Shown: positions 45,601 to 57,600, numbered from the stretch's first letter. The stretch: 64,000 bases of DNA from Bryum argenteum (GCA_037043015.1 CM073324.1:12793013-12857012); one strand, 5' to 3'. Notes: generated by a model not told the origin, from the sequence alone. Numbers and translations are program-made.

Positions 45601-45799
45601 GATTGGTGTAGTTCCTTTCACCTCTTCCTTTAAGCAAAGATGGGGTTTTTGATGTGGAATGGAATGGTTTTGATGTATGGAAATTTGATGTTGCAACAGT
45701 ACAACAGCTCGGGCAGATTTTCCAACAGCTAAAGCAGTGTTAGATGGATTTGGACCTGGTGACATCACTCTTGCCAGACTTCAGAAGTTTCTGAACTGA
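42656..45799 (+). CDS. Plastid HAD-superfamily (CbbY-like) protein, catalytic residues altered
   Basis: Eleven exons in phase give 375 residues: 42656-42924, 43088-43137, 43356-43419, 43656-43704, 43845-43913, 44161-44222, 44578-44658, 44872-45026, 45153-45237, 45391-45534 and 45700-45799. The Ser/Arg-rich first 80 residues look like a transit peptide. The HAD core follows: MAILLEVEGVFADVHKFGHR (motif I), a helical cap, VPLLVLAAYSKSGEKVAR (motif II) and CILLAGSQTGPSAASRIDMP (motif IV). Motif I has Glu-x-Glu where active phosphatases have Asp-x-Asp, and motif IV lacks the usual acidic pair, so enzyme activity is doubtful. Related plant proteins with this pattern exist, so the change is probably of the family, not of this copy. 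Role unknown. Confidence 0.82.
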
Positions 45800-46792
45800 A
45801 CGCATTGGAGGACGATAGTATTGACGCGGAGGCCCACCTTCAAGAAACGTCCATAATTAGTGACATGAGGTAGGAGGTCGAGTTGAAAGACTCTTTCTGG
45901 AAATCTTAGGGAGCTGGGTCATGTCATCGGAACTTGTAGGAATTAAGAAAATTTGATTGTTGACGTGGTAAGCAGTTGATGGTCCCGTACGAAGATTCTG
46001 CCGAAGACGAGTAAAGGGTGACACTCGTTGAGTTCTGTGGTAGATTGTTGCTTCAGATTTTCGTCCCTCCATTGAGCAACGAGTAGAGTTTAAAGGTAAG
46101 ATTGTTCGAAGCTGCTAAACCAACCAAGATGGTGATCTAAACTTTAGAGCTGGCGATGATCTTTCACAACAGGTGGTTGAGTGATTCATCTTGTGAGGAT
46201 TTGTGAGGATTGAGAGTTTGTATTGTAATGTTTGCATTTGTCGATTGCTACTTCTAGAAACTTTGTTTGGGGAAAGTTGAGTTCTGATGTTTATCAAATG
46301 AGTGGTACATAAGCCAACCTAGACAATGCATTGAATGGAAGTGATTACTTGTTTTTGTTGGAAACGTTGTCAATATTCAAGTTCAATAGAATCTTGAAGA
46401 TGATTGTGATCATATTCCAAAATCTTATATATCGTCATTATATGTTTTATACATTGATGTTCAATTGTATCATTACAAACATATGAAAATATTTCAATTT
46501 AAATTGTACACCGACAGTCATTATAGTTGGTCTTGTGAACTTGCACTAGTATAAAATGGGTGTGGATACATCACATGAGTATGCGAGAGATGAAATCTCT
46601 CGTGTTACCAATGGTATATTTAAGTTTAAAACTCTGCATTACACCATGCCCCTCTTTGACCCTAATGGTTTTCACGATTAGAGTATTTATCCCTCCTTAT
46701 ACAATATGATATCAAAAGTGCATTAAAGTCCAATGATTAATCAAATAGCTGGATGAGGGCCCATGTGGTTATTGTAGGGTGATCAGCTTGGG
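45800..46792. other. Intergenic, no gene recognised
   Basis: HAD-like gene 3' flank, then AT-rich DNA without supported coding. Confidence 0.5.
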
Positions 46793-46892
46793 GCTACCAA
46801 GTCTTAGACTTTGAAGCCCCCCACTACGTGAGACCCTCGGGCTACGAAGTCTCAGATTTTGAAGCCCCCCCTCTCCCGTTGCGTGAGACCCT
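46793..46892. repeat. Imperfect ~50-bp tandem duplication
   Basis: GCTACCAAGTCTTAGACTTT and GCTACGAAGTCTCAGATTTT begin two adjacent copies that each continue GAAGCCCCCC and end GTGAGACCCTC. Confidence 0.75.
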
Positions 46893-47055
46893 CTACAAGG
46901 TACTCCTATGGACTCTTTCTATAACTTCCAGTGTTTTTATTGTGCCACCCAAATGGCATTTATTCTCACACCCAAATGGCAACATCAATTTAGGCCAAAG
47001 GTATTCTGAAGAGGCATACTTACTAGTACACGGACTCAACACTCAACCTACACTA

Positions 47056-47592
47056 AAGGTCTGTTTGCACTTGGCCTTAGAGGAGGTCTTAGGAGGGGGT
47101 CTTATCTCTATTAGAAAGTGTGTGTTCCCACCTACATTCATTAGTAATTACCAATCCTACATGGATGTCCACATGACACACTTTTAAGAGTAGGGTATTA
47201 GTTAACATTTAGGAGGACAAAAGAGATTTGAGGAATAGTAGGCAATACTTAAGGGGGCACCAATATTGGGAAGATTCTCAAATTTTCCTCACTTAAGAGT
47301 GGTCTTATGTTTTCTCCATGTTCGCACTTGGCATGTTCGCACTTGGCACTCTTAAGTGAGGAAAATTTGAGAATCTTCCCAATATTGGTGCTCCCTTAAG
47401 TATTGCCTACTATTGCTCAAATCTATTTTGTCCTCCTAAATGTTAACTAATACACTACTCTTAAAAGTGTGTCATGTGGACATCCATGTAGGATTGGTAA
47501 TTACTAATGAATGTAGGTGGGAACACACACTTTCTAATAGAGATAAGACCCCCTCCTAAGACCTCCTCTAAGGCCAGGTGCGAACAGACCTT
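47056..47592. mobile_element. Fold-back (hairpin) element with ~235-bp arms
   Basis: Left arm 47056 to about 47292 and right arm about 47339-47592 are near-complementary over their whole length, with a ~46-bp loop containing a duplicated GTTCGCACTTGGCA. Outer ends are AAGGTCTGTTTGCAC and its mirror GCGAACAGACCTT. No coding capacity or clear target-site duplication is seen, so the superfamily is open. Confidence 0.85.
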
Positions 47593-48106
47593 ATGATAAC
47601 AATTTATTTTGAACTTATGCCAAGGTAAGAACACCCATACCCAAGCGTCCCCAATGTGCAAAACAATTTAGTTGGAACTCATATATGCTAAGGTAGGAAC
47701 ATCCATATTCGAGTGTTTCCCCAGGTCTTGTAAACAGCTTTGTGATGAATGCTTTGTGATGAATACGATACTAGGCAATTGCTTGACATGACAAATTAAA
47801 TTGGTTTTGCAGTAAAGTGATGAAAATTGTAAGCAATCAATCACCAGCTCTGGCCACACGGATGTAGGTCACCAGAGCATTGCCGAGGGATGGGGGCGCC
47901 TGAATATGGAGGGAAGTTCGATTGGGATGTATGTAACAAATGCGGTTAAATTTATTACTATTAAAGCTTACTATGCTACACAAAAGTTCTTAATTAGTGT
48001 TAAAAACATTAATTGCAAAAAAAAATTACTTAACCCCTAAGAGCCCAATCAACCATTTTAAGGTCAATTCCAAATCTTGGAAGATTGACTGAGGTACAAT
48101 TGGTTT

Positions 48107-48142
<36 letters not shown>

Positions 48143-48447
48143 TACCTTCTAGAAGTTTGGTGAGTTGGGAACCACATCCAATTACTAAACCTTGTTAAGA
48201 GTTTTAGATTGTTCACAATAAGCCTTCAAACACAAACAGGGCAAGGTTTTCTTAGTGTAAGAAAACTTACTATGTAGGAAACTAATGAGGTTCCTCGCAG
48301 GTTAATGGTTGCATCTTTCCAATTTACAATATTGAAGCCATCTTTGCAATACATAGGTTATCATGGTTATCCTTTTAGATCTTTCATTTTCTTTTCTATG
48401 CATTCTTGTGATGGAGCTACTCTGAAAGAATTGTTGTACAATATAGA
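47593..48447. other. Intergenic with poly-T tract
   Basis: No gene seen. A T-run of about 36 nt lies at 48105-48140, which could be the A-tail of a minus-strand retroposed sequence, but no body was recognised. Confidence 0.5.
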
Positions 48448-48633
48448 TTGATAGGGATACACTAATTCTTACATTCTTAGAAGTGTAGCACATGGTGTAG
48501 CACAATTGAGTCTATTATGCTAAGCCATACTCATGATTGATAGGGATACACTAAATTTTACATTTTTAGAACCAAGTGTAAAACATGGTGTAGTACACTA
48601 GTTGAGTCTATTTTGCTAAGCCATACTCATTAT
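48448..48633. repeat. ~90-bp tandem duplication, 2 copies
   Basis: Both copies begin TTGATAGGGATACACTAA and end in GCTAAGCCATACTCAT, at about 48448-48536 and 48537-48633, with moderate divergence. Confidence 0.85.
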
Positions 48634-48674
48634 TTGGAGGCTAATGGTTAAGTGGTGACAAATATTATGTACTA

Positions 48675-48788
48675 GAGAGCAGGCAGGGAGTTGCATGTTC
48701 TGCCGCGGAAGCGGCTATAGGGCGAGCCCGGCAGGGCAAGACCTGTAGCCGCGTGCGCAGCAGAACATGCAACTCCCTGCCCGCTCTC
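48675..48788. repeat. GC-rich 114-bp hairpin with 29-bp arms
   Basis: Arms 48675-48703 and 48760-48788 (GAGAGCAGGCAGGGAGTTGC start) are complementary with a single mismatch, and an inner GCGGCTATAG/CTGTAGCCGC pair extends the stem. It stands out as GC-rich in AT-rich surroundings. A tiny MITE or transposon end is likely. Confidence 0.85.
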
Positions 48789-48935
48789 AAGCGTTAATAG
48801 TGGGGTTGTCTTATTCGTAGTGAGGGTTTGCTATTCTTTGCACTTTTGCTTCGCTCATTGCTTTTGTCAGCGTTGATTTGGAGAGGCACTAGTTACCTGT
48901 TGAAGTTTGAATTTGGTGTGCATTTTCTTGTAGCG

Positions 48936-50530
48936 ATGGCCGGAGTCCTGCCACGATTGGCGTTAGGGGAGATCACAAGTCATGTAGCTTCTGCGTCTTC
49001 AAATTGTGAAGCATCAAAGTCTAATCTGCTTCAGAATTCGTCAATTGTAAAGAATTTGTTGAATGGTGTGGATTCGAGCGTGAGCACATCGTCAATTGTA
49101 GATCCTTCGCTTCTTGAAGGCGAAACTGAAAATAAAGATCATGAGGCGCTTTTCCAATGGTCTGATGATGAAATGTTTTTTTATTGCCGATGCATCAATC
49201 TCTGATCTTGAGTGTAATTCAATTTCAGATGTAGTTGAGTTTGCTGCACTTGAGACAAGTCTTGAGTGGCTCACGAATGAGAGCAGAGATATTATGAGAG
49301 GTGCCGAAGTTCTATTTCTCAAAGGATTGCCACCTAAAGGTTCCAAAAATACTGTCGATGCCAATGTAGGTCAAGAACCAGAGATCACCGAGAAGGAGCT
49401 CGAATTGTTGCATCGCGGGTTTAGGCACTTAGACAAGGAAGAGATTGATGAAGTGAAGAGAGGAGGCGAGAGAAAGTCACTCTATATGGAGAGATGGGGT
49501 AGAAACCGTTTTGAAGATTGGCGCATTGCTACTGGAGGTCTTTGCATGGATTCGATAGAAGACATGTTTGAAAATCGACTTCTAGAGCTCGTTGACCTGC
49601 TTTATGACTCCTTTTTGCAAGTCCAACGGAAGGATGGCAAACCTTATCCTGGAGAAACCCTTATAACTTTGTTGCGTGTCATTGGAAGAATCATTCCTGC
49701 GAGGCTTGAGGAGAGGTCAATTGCTACCAGTAAGAAGGTTGAAGAGTTTTATATTCTGAATGATCCACGTTTTAAGAAATATTGCATTGCTTGCCTTACT
49801 GCTATTAAGCAATCTATCCAAGCTGGAATTGATAGGAAGCGGAAGGCTACTGCTCCACTCACGTATAAAATGGGCCAACAGCTTCTTGCTTCACCGACCT
49901 TGGATCGCAGAGAACAACGAGGGTGCCTTCTGCGTGTAGCTTATTAAACTATTCACAACTTGTGCGTTTGAGGACAAAAGGAGTTATACTCTATCAGTGA
50001 CATTGACTTCTCTATTTGCTATGATGCTAGCAATGGCAAGCATGTGCGTTTTGATAAAAGGGAAAGTAAAAATCACAAAGTAGATTTGAGACATTGTCAA
50101 CCTGAGAAGATGTTGCGCCTTGTGACATGTTGTCACGCTGATATTGTGGAGACATTCGAAACCTACATTGCTCACCTTCCAAAGTGGAATGAGAGTGATC
50201 CTCTTGGACCTCATCTAGCTTCCGTCTCCGGCTTCTGAACTTGGAACCGTTTCTGCATCACCTAAGCCATTTGTTGATCGGACTCTTGTTCTTCGCGGTA
50301 ATCATCGTGTTTCTGTGCAAAATTCGGAGCTTATTGATGACGAATTTTGGTCATCTGATATTGTTGAACGCACAAGAGAGTTTCATGAGATTTCTAAGTT
50401 CATGGAGCAGAATGGTGCACATCTTCCACCTCAGCCTCACATGTCCAACGTTACTCACACCATTGGAAATACGATATTTCATGGAAATTTGAGCAATTGC
50501 ACTATTCAACTTACCATACCTAATGGCTAA
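48936..50530 (+). pseudogene. Crypton-like tyrosine recombinase (DUF3504-type) remnant
   Basis: Reading from the Met at 48936 with one shift in the T-run at 49178, a conserved core appears. FEDWRIATGGLCM (49510-49550) is followed by LLYDSFLQVQRKDGKPYPGE and TLITLLRVIGRII, then LNDPRFKKYCIACLTAIKQS with KATAPLTY. After a stop at 49945 the frame continues TIHNLCVRGQKELYSI, then RESKNHKVDLRHCQPEK. This order (F-W, VRKKDGxxYPxxTL, DPxF, APLT, LRGxxEHxxL, SKNHxxxL) is the pattern of Crypton/DUF3504 tyrosine recombinases. Such enzymes move circular DNA elements by site-specific recombination. Stops at 49945 and 50236 and the 49178 shift show decay. Assignment rests on motif order recognised by eye. 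Confidence 0.55.
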
Positions 50531-51456
50531 TGTTGTTGCAGCAGCTTGTGTTCTTGCTGGTGCTATGGCACGCACAGTTACTCCTGGAGATAGTTCAAGT
50601 TCAAAGTAATTTGATGATTTAGATTGTAGCTTCTTGATGTCGAGACATTAGTTGAGAAAAACATTCATTCTCAAATTTTGCAACCATTCTTGCATGTACA
50701 GATTCATTTGTAAAGCACATTCAGTTCAAAAAAATTCATGCATTCATTCTATCCAGCTTTTTGTTCACAACTTCAAGAAATTTACCAGGCAGGACATGTA
50801 GACTTGAAGAAATTTACAAATCATGACATGCAGTTTTCACGGTTCATCAATCCCTTCGCAATCGCTTATCATTTTCTAGATGTGCTTGCGAAACTTCCTC
50901 AAATTGACAGTCTATATGTATATCGTATGTGAACTATCGTGTATATAATTTCATAGACATGATATTACTGACCGATTCTCACAACAGAATCAGCACCCTT
51001 GTCGAATTCGTCAAATGTGCTGCAGATTCTGTCACCTAACAGTGACGTGGAAACCGCAGAATAAGACAGCCCTGCTATTAACGAATGTAGAGCCAAGGAA
51101 GGAGCCAATAGATATAGATGGATGTGCTAAAGAAATCGCTTCCAAAAAGCAAATTCGTTGAAGCCGAGGAGGTAGGTCTAAAATAAAAAGAAAGGCTGAT
51201 CTCAAAGAGGCATGTCTCATAATTGTCGAAATAGTTCAATTAGTACTACTGATAGTTCAAATAACAAAAGAATACAATACAGCTACCACCAGTTCCTAAG
51301 CCTTACAATGCTAGCACCTGCAGTCTAGATTTGAATATGCAACCTTCGAACGAAGCGCATGTGCGTACCGACAGACGGAAGGAGAACGAGAATGAAGTAC
51401 GGGGATTTGTGTACAAGTAGCAATCGATCAAGCAAGCGGGCGATCAAAAGGTATGA
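50531..51456. other. Intergenic, no gene recognised
   Basis: No supported coding region. The right part is probably the 3'UTR of the alpha/beta hydrolase. Confidence 0.5.
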
Positions 51457-52158
51457 TTAACTAGCTGCTTGGGATGGCGGATTGAGAGGCGGAGAATGCA
51501 AGCTGTCGGCGAACTCGACGATGTAATCGGCCATTTGGCGATCGAATTCGGGGCCTTCCATCTCGAAGTGGCCGGCGCCGGGAACGAGGCGCTGGTCGTT
51601 GCGGCCGGCGGCGGTCTTGAGCTTGGCTTCCAACTGCTTGACGGAGGTGAAGCCGTCGCTGGTGCCCATGACGAACAGCTTGGGCTTGAGCGACGCCAGC
51701 ACGGGCTTGTTGTGGCGGCCGAACAGCACCGACGCCAGCATGCCGAACGGGTACCCCAGGGCCACGTACCCGACCACCTCTTGCACCTCGTCGATGGCAG
51801 AACCGGCGATGGGCGCCCCAGCTGAGTTCCCCACCAGCAAGATAGCGCGCGCGTCGACGTGCTCCGTCGCCCACTTACACACGGCCGCCACATCCTGCAC
51901 CTCCGCGTACCCTGTGAGTGTCGGGCGCCCCGTGGAGCGCCCGGCGCCGCGCATGTCGAATGTGAGCGCCGTGAACCCCCGCGCGCTCACTGCCATCGCC
52001 AGCCCCTTGAGGAGCGCCTGATTGCCGCCCAGCACCGAGTACTGGTGCGCCATCACCACCACCATGTCCCGCTTCGGCACGTCCCACGCCGGTCGGAAGA
52101 TCCGCACCGACAACGCCACATCGTTGGCTTCCACCGTCGCGAACTCCATCCCGGCCAT
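51457..52158 (-). CDS. Alpha/beta hydrolase, intronless
   Basis: A single exon of 233 residues starting at MAGMEF (52158); an upstream in-frame Met at 52206 lies in a GGGA repeat and is less likely. The catalytic triad is visible: nucleophile Ser112 in LLVGNSAGAP, Asp168 in MGTSDGFTS and His197 in PGAGHFEMEG. The oxyanion-side segment reads MAHQYSVLGGNQ, and the FDMRGAGRSTG strand-turn is typical. Substrate cannot be told; esterase or peptidase-like hydrolase is plausible. No signal or transit peptide, so cytosolic. It is GC-rich and intronless in contrast to neighbours, with overlapping open frames on all strands for that reason. Confidence 0.88.
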   Translation of the reverse strand: MAGMEFATVEANDVALSVRIFRPAWDVPKRDMVVVMAHQYSVLGGNQALLKGLAMAVSARGFTALTFDMRGAGRSTGRPTLTGYAEVQDVAAVCKWATEHVDARAILLVGNSAGAPIAGSAIDEVQEVVGYVALGYPFGMLASVLFGRHNKPVLASLKPKLFVMGTSDGFTSVKQLEAKLKTAAGRNDQRLVPGAGHFEMEGPEFDRQMADYIVEFADSLHSPPLNPPSQAAS

Positions 52159-53204
52159 TGCTCCTGGATCCACACCCCTCCCTCCCTCCCTCCCTCCCTC
52201 CCTCACTGCATGTTCGAATCAACCCTACGCCCTTGCAAACCCTAGCATCGATGCTTTTGCTTCAAATGCCCACAATCTAGACGCCGAAAACGCGATAACT
52301 GCTTCTCAAGGGGCGAGAAGACGACGTGGTAGGTCCATAGGTCGGGAGAAATTGGCTATGGCGTGCCGGGGGATGCGTGATTGCACAAGTATCTGACGAA
52401 TCTGGATTGCGAACTGACAGGCACGGAAGGGAATTGAATGCGGACACTGCCGGGGCATTGGTTGTCGTTGCTAGTATTCAAGGCTTTCATTGTCTCATAC
52501 ATTCTAAACTCGAATATGACTTTCATAAAGTTTGCCTCGTATGTTGGTGGCTCACGAACCGCTCTAATTTCAGATTGGTAAGCTGGGAAAAGGGAATTGG
52601 AAGATCTTCAATTTATGTTGAATTTGGATCCACTAGAATCATAAATTTTCAATCTCTCCTGAATTAGTTTTGAATTTTGGAAGTGGAAATCGTAGGTATA
52701 CCAAACCATTCAATTTGATATACACACCACTAGCACATCCAAAATTGAAGGTACAGGTTAAAAATTATCTCCTGCTTAGATTGACCTAGTCAGCACTTTT
52801 GTGGGTTTTAAGCCATGTATCTTAAATCAAGGTTGCCGGAGTAGAGGTACAATCATGTGTTTTCATTATTCGATTCTTGCTAATTTGGTACGTGCTTACA
52901 AATGATTTTTTGTACTTGTAAATATTCCATGATTAGAAGATTCTGAATACTTTAGGAGTACCAAAAATTTGTATGTATGTGAAAGTGACTTGAAAGAAAT
53001 ATTGCATAGTACTAAGGTAACATGCCATAAATGCTCAAATCATATGTGGTTGTGGAAATTTTGCCACAATAATGGATACATAGGCTTAGTGCATGCAAAA
53101 GCACACTTAATGATAGGCTAAAGAACTATGTTATCCCTTGAGGGAGTGCAAATTAAACATACCTTCAATCCCTCTAGCTCTCGTTTCTCTATTTCAAATA
53201 GTGG
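52159..53204. other. Intergenic, includes (TCCC)n in hydrolase 5' flank
   Basis: A TCCC tetranucleotide run lies at about 52178-52203, just 5' of the hydrolase start. Beyond it no gene is seen. Confidence 0.6.
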
Positions 53205-53213
53205 GTTAACCCC

Positions 53214-53536
53214 GGGTGAGCTTAAAGCTGGCCAGCGAGCTGGTCTCGGAGCCCCTCGACCCTACCTGCCCGCCCGATCCCCTGCCCGGCCAGAAAATCT
53301 ATTTTTCCTGTTTTTTGCATTTCGGAATGCCCTTTTGTGTTTTTTTTTAAAATTCTCAGTTTAAAAATGGGGTTTACGACCCCATTTTACCCGGAGGGAT
53401 GCCACATGGAACAATGGGTGACATCAACCATTAAAAAATTAGGGGGCAAACATACCCCAATTTTTATTTGGGGCAGGGATTATTTGCCCCACGAGAGGCT
53501 CCGTGACCAGCTCGCTGGCCAACTTTAAGCAGATCC
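53214..53536. mobile_element. 323-bp Mutator-like MITE with 9-bp target duplication
   Basis: Flanked by GTTAACCCC on both sides (53205-53213 and 53537-53545). Terminal inverted repeats of about 40 bp share GCTTAAAG, then TGGCCAGCGAGCTGGTC and CGGAGCC. Both ends start with GG. No coding capacity. A 9-bp duplication and this structure point to a non-autonomous MULE; the inverted repeats differ from those of the large MULE at 34-38.7 kb. Confidence 0.82.
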
Positions 53537-53545
53537 GTTAACCCC

Positions 53546-54689
53546 TGACCATCCTTGAAACCCAAAATGAGTATTTGCACTTCTGGGCAACCTATATGAA
53601 GGGGTTAATATTCTTGCCTAAGATTTTTACTAGGTGCTCCTTGTACTGCAAAGTGTCTGTAGTAAAATTTGGAAAACCAAATTTCTAGTTAAAACCGTCA
53701 TTTAAAATCTTTAGGTCTTCAATATAAAAAGGGCAAATTAGACATGCTTAATTTAGTTTTTAAAATTTTATTTCCGGAAATGTTTATAGTAAAATCAATA
53801 TTCATGTTACAAGTGAGCCAAGTCAATAAGCTATCCATATTTACAAGGGCGGCCTCCAAAACTTTCAAAAAAAAGGTTTTCACAAGGTCCAAAAAAACTT
53901 TGGATGTTATGATCTCTCATTTAAAAAGTAATAAGAAATGGTGCACACCCTTGGGAGTGCATAGAGGTAGAAAATCACAAATTTGAGGTTTCAAGCTCCA
54001 AAATACACAGAAGAAGGGTTGGGGGCTAACCATATCCCCTAAGCGCACCAAATGTGACAAACCACACTATGGATAAGAAGCTAAAAAGTCATTACCTCTT
54101 CATCCAAAGTCCATTTTTGGCATTATCACTTTTGTTTGGTTTCCAATCAAGTCTAGTTTGTGTGGTGAGTATTTGGAACCCATTTAAGAAAGTATAAATT
54201 TATGACAAGCATTTTAGTGTAGGCACTTCTTGTTATTGGGTTTTTGGAAAAAGGGCATGTTTAACCCTTGCGAGCCAAGTAGGTCAAATCTCATTGTTCT
54301 TCACGAAAATAAATTGCATAAGTATGACCTTGAAGTTGGATGATAATTTATTTAAATAAAATTGACATTGTATTTAAAATGATGTTCATATTTTTAAAAA
54401 ACTATAAATATACACATTCCTTCAAGAGTTATATATCCTTCATCTACTATTGGATTCCAACCTAAGTGTATGTGGTAAAAACCTCAATTTTATCCAAGAT
54501 TTTAGGAAGACATGGCATGCATTTTAGTGGAAAGGATAGTTTTGAGCTCTTTTTCTTTGTAAATTTTGGGCAATTTTCACTATTGCAAGGCTATTACTGA
54601 AGCGAAAAATAAAAATTTAGAAAATCTTTTTAGTACAAGGGTGGTTTTCAGATGAAAATAAAAAACATTCTAGTTGGTAGTTTTTTTAT
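53546..54689. other. AT-rich gene-free stretch
   Basis: No supported gene. It may include degraded retroelement sequence flanking the copia remnant. Confidence 0.45.
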
Positions 54690-57600
54690 ATCATATCTAT
54701 CTTTGTGGAGCCGAGGGATATCTCAATCATGATGTATATCAGTAAGAGACCGAGTCTTTAACATAGGGCTCAGAAGATCTGGTGATTGTCAAGCTTCCCG
54801 GAAGCTATTTGCTCCCACTAAGTCTCCCATTGAGACTAGCACAAAAGGTATGAGCACTCCTACTGAACCTCGTGCCGAGGCTCCCACTAAACCTCATATC
54901 GAGACTTTGCCTGAAATTGTAGTGCTCGTTTATGGAGGATCTTCCACTAAAGAGATTGTTGTTGGAATGTGAGCATGTGTATCATTAAAAAATACATCCA
55001 AAGTACCCTTCAAAATTCTATGGCTAGGATGGTCGGGTGAGTACTTTCCATGATTTTCATCGATGCGGAAGTCATTTCAATAATCTTCTTGGAAATAGGG
55101 TTCTAGAAGCAATATGCTTTACTAGTATCGAGATACCCAACAAAAGTCACTTCGATAAGCTTGTTGGAAATAGGCTTCCAATAGCGATATGCTTTACTAG
55201 TATCCGAATACCCAACAAAATATCCTCTTATACTTCAATGGTCAAACTCTTCATGCCTTTGTTGTTCGTTGAGAAAACATAAGCAAGTGCTCCGAATATT
55301 TGAAAATGAGCCACAAATGGTTTTTCACGGAATAGATATATGTAAGGAGCAATTACTCCAAGTTGTTTGTTGATAGTTGGATTGAGAATATGAATAGTTG
55401 TATGAACTGCTTTAGCTCAAAGTGATGTGGAGGGATTTTTAGCATGTAAAATGCATCTACTCATCTCCATATTGATTCGATTATTGCGATCAATGTAACC
55501 ATTCTATTGTGGCGTATAAATTGTACTCAATTCATGTACAATACCTTGGTTGTCTAAAAACATGCGAAAAGATTAGTTACCAAGTTTTGTCTCTTGATGA
55601 GTCCTCAACTTTGAAACTTGGATGCCGATTATTTGCTTCGGCTCTTTAACCACCATCTTGAAAAATGAGAATGCTTCAATCTTATGCTAGGCAACGTATA
55701 AATCAATAACTTGTTGCACCATCCTTGAATAATGCGTAGTATGAAGAGCCTCCGAGAGATGGGGTTCAATCTTCCTTGATGAATCACCATGAATGAAAGC
55801 TCCACGGATTTTGAGCGTGGCTTATCCGGATCTGATTGGTACGTTGATTTAGAAAACTTCCAAAGTTGACATCCTTCACACAGATGTTTAGTATAAGTGG
55901 ATGTAACATTCTTCAGTTCCAAACCTTGCACACTTAAAGCATTTGCCATATCTTGTATTGTCCAATAATTGATATGCTCCATACGATCATGTAGGATAAC
56001 TTGGAATAGTTGTCGAAACAAGACCGTGGTCCACCTTCTAGAAAAACAATAATGTTTTATTCTAATGCTTTAGAAAACGTATAAATCGGTGACCAGGTGC
56101 ATCATCCTTGAATAATACGTAATAATGTGCATTCAAGCAGTTATATTGCCGCAACAAAACGAGGACAACCACCGTACGCACGCATTCCAGTTTTACCACA
56201 TGAGCCGCGGACATTCGTTGAGGCAATGAAATCAAATGAGAGTTTTGCATGGTACCAAGCCATGATCGATGAACTTTAATCATTAATGAAGAATAATACA
56301 TGGACGTTTATAACTCTACTGCCTGGATGAATTGCTATCTAAAACAAATGGGTGTTTGAGGTGAAAGTAAAGGCTGATGGATCCATTGAGAAGTTTAAGG
56401 CTCAATTGGTAGTGAAGGGTTTCACTTAAACATATGGCCTCGATTATAATGAGACCTTTGCTCCTACGACGAGAGCCAAATCTATCCCAATATTTTTCTA
56501 TTGACGGTGTTGAAGATCTAGAGCTTGTCGATCTAGAGCTTTCACATACGAACAATATATCTCAACTTGGAGTTGTCGAAGGAGATCTACATGGCTTCGC
56601 CCAATGGTTTTGAGGACCATTTTTATGAACAATGTCACCCGAGGCAATGTGTGTCGACTACAAAAGGGGCTCTATGGGCTTAATTAAGCATTCTGCTCAG
56701 CAATGGAATAAAAAGTACGGATTTTCCGAAGACATAGAGTTTCATTCAGAGTTCAGTTGATTCATGTATGTTCCATACACTTACGGATCCTATATTAACC
56801 CTCGTTCTATAGGTAGATGATGGTCTTGGTTCCTACAAGGACGCAGTTGTGCTTCAAAAATGATACGCCATCTAAAAACGACTTTTGAGATCACTGTCGA
56901 TGATGGTGATACATACGTTGGTCTTCACATTATGCATGATCCACCGAATAAAACGATTTACATTGTTCAACACCAATATACTAAGAAGCTACTTACAAGA
57001 TTTGGTTTCCAAGATTCGACTACATTATTTACACCGGGTGATCCTCATATCCATCTTTTACGACCCAACAATGAATCACCACCTCAATTTCAATATCACA
57101 AGATTGTAGGTTTCGTACTTTATCTCGCTACCCATACACGCCTTCACATTGCTTATGCAGTCACGGTGATGGCTCAATTCAGAACTTGCTATAGAGAAAT
57201 TCACTAGAGCTGTAAAACGGATCCTTTGATATGTGCGTGGATCTACAGATATGACATTGTCTTACTCGGTCAATCTCCACCCTAAGCATCTTTTGAGCGC
57301 CTATGCGGAAGCAGACTATGCTGGAGATTTAAAAGACCAGAAACGTTGCTCTTGCGGTATCTTGCTTCTCTACGATGGTCCTGTTGTTTGGCTTAGTATG
57401 AAGCAATCGAGCAACATCAATATCTGAGTGTTTTTGTCACAACCAAGGAGGTAGTGTGGACGCGCAAGCTACTTAAAGTCTTTGGCTGTACGCAACAAGG
57501 TCCAACTACACTTTACTCCAACAATCAATCAACAATCCGATTGGTTTTAGATCCAAAGTTTCATAAAAGGTTAAAGCACATCGACGTCATTTGTCATTTG

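Noticed and set aside
46828-47187. 119-codon frame ending in a segment also found at 47461-47661 on minus
   Set aside because: The repeated protein segment comes from the two arms of the fold-back element, not from two genes.
51459-52245. Long open frames on all strands across the alpha/beta hydrolase
   Set aside because: High GC removes stops; only the minus-strand frame with the Ser-Asp-His triad is supported.
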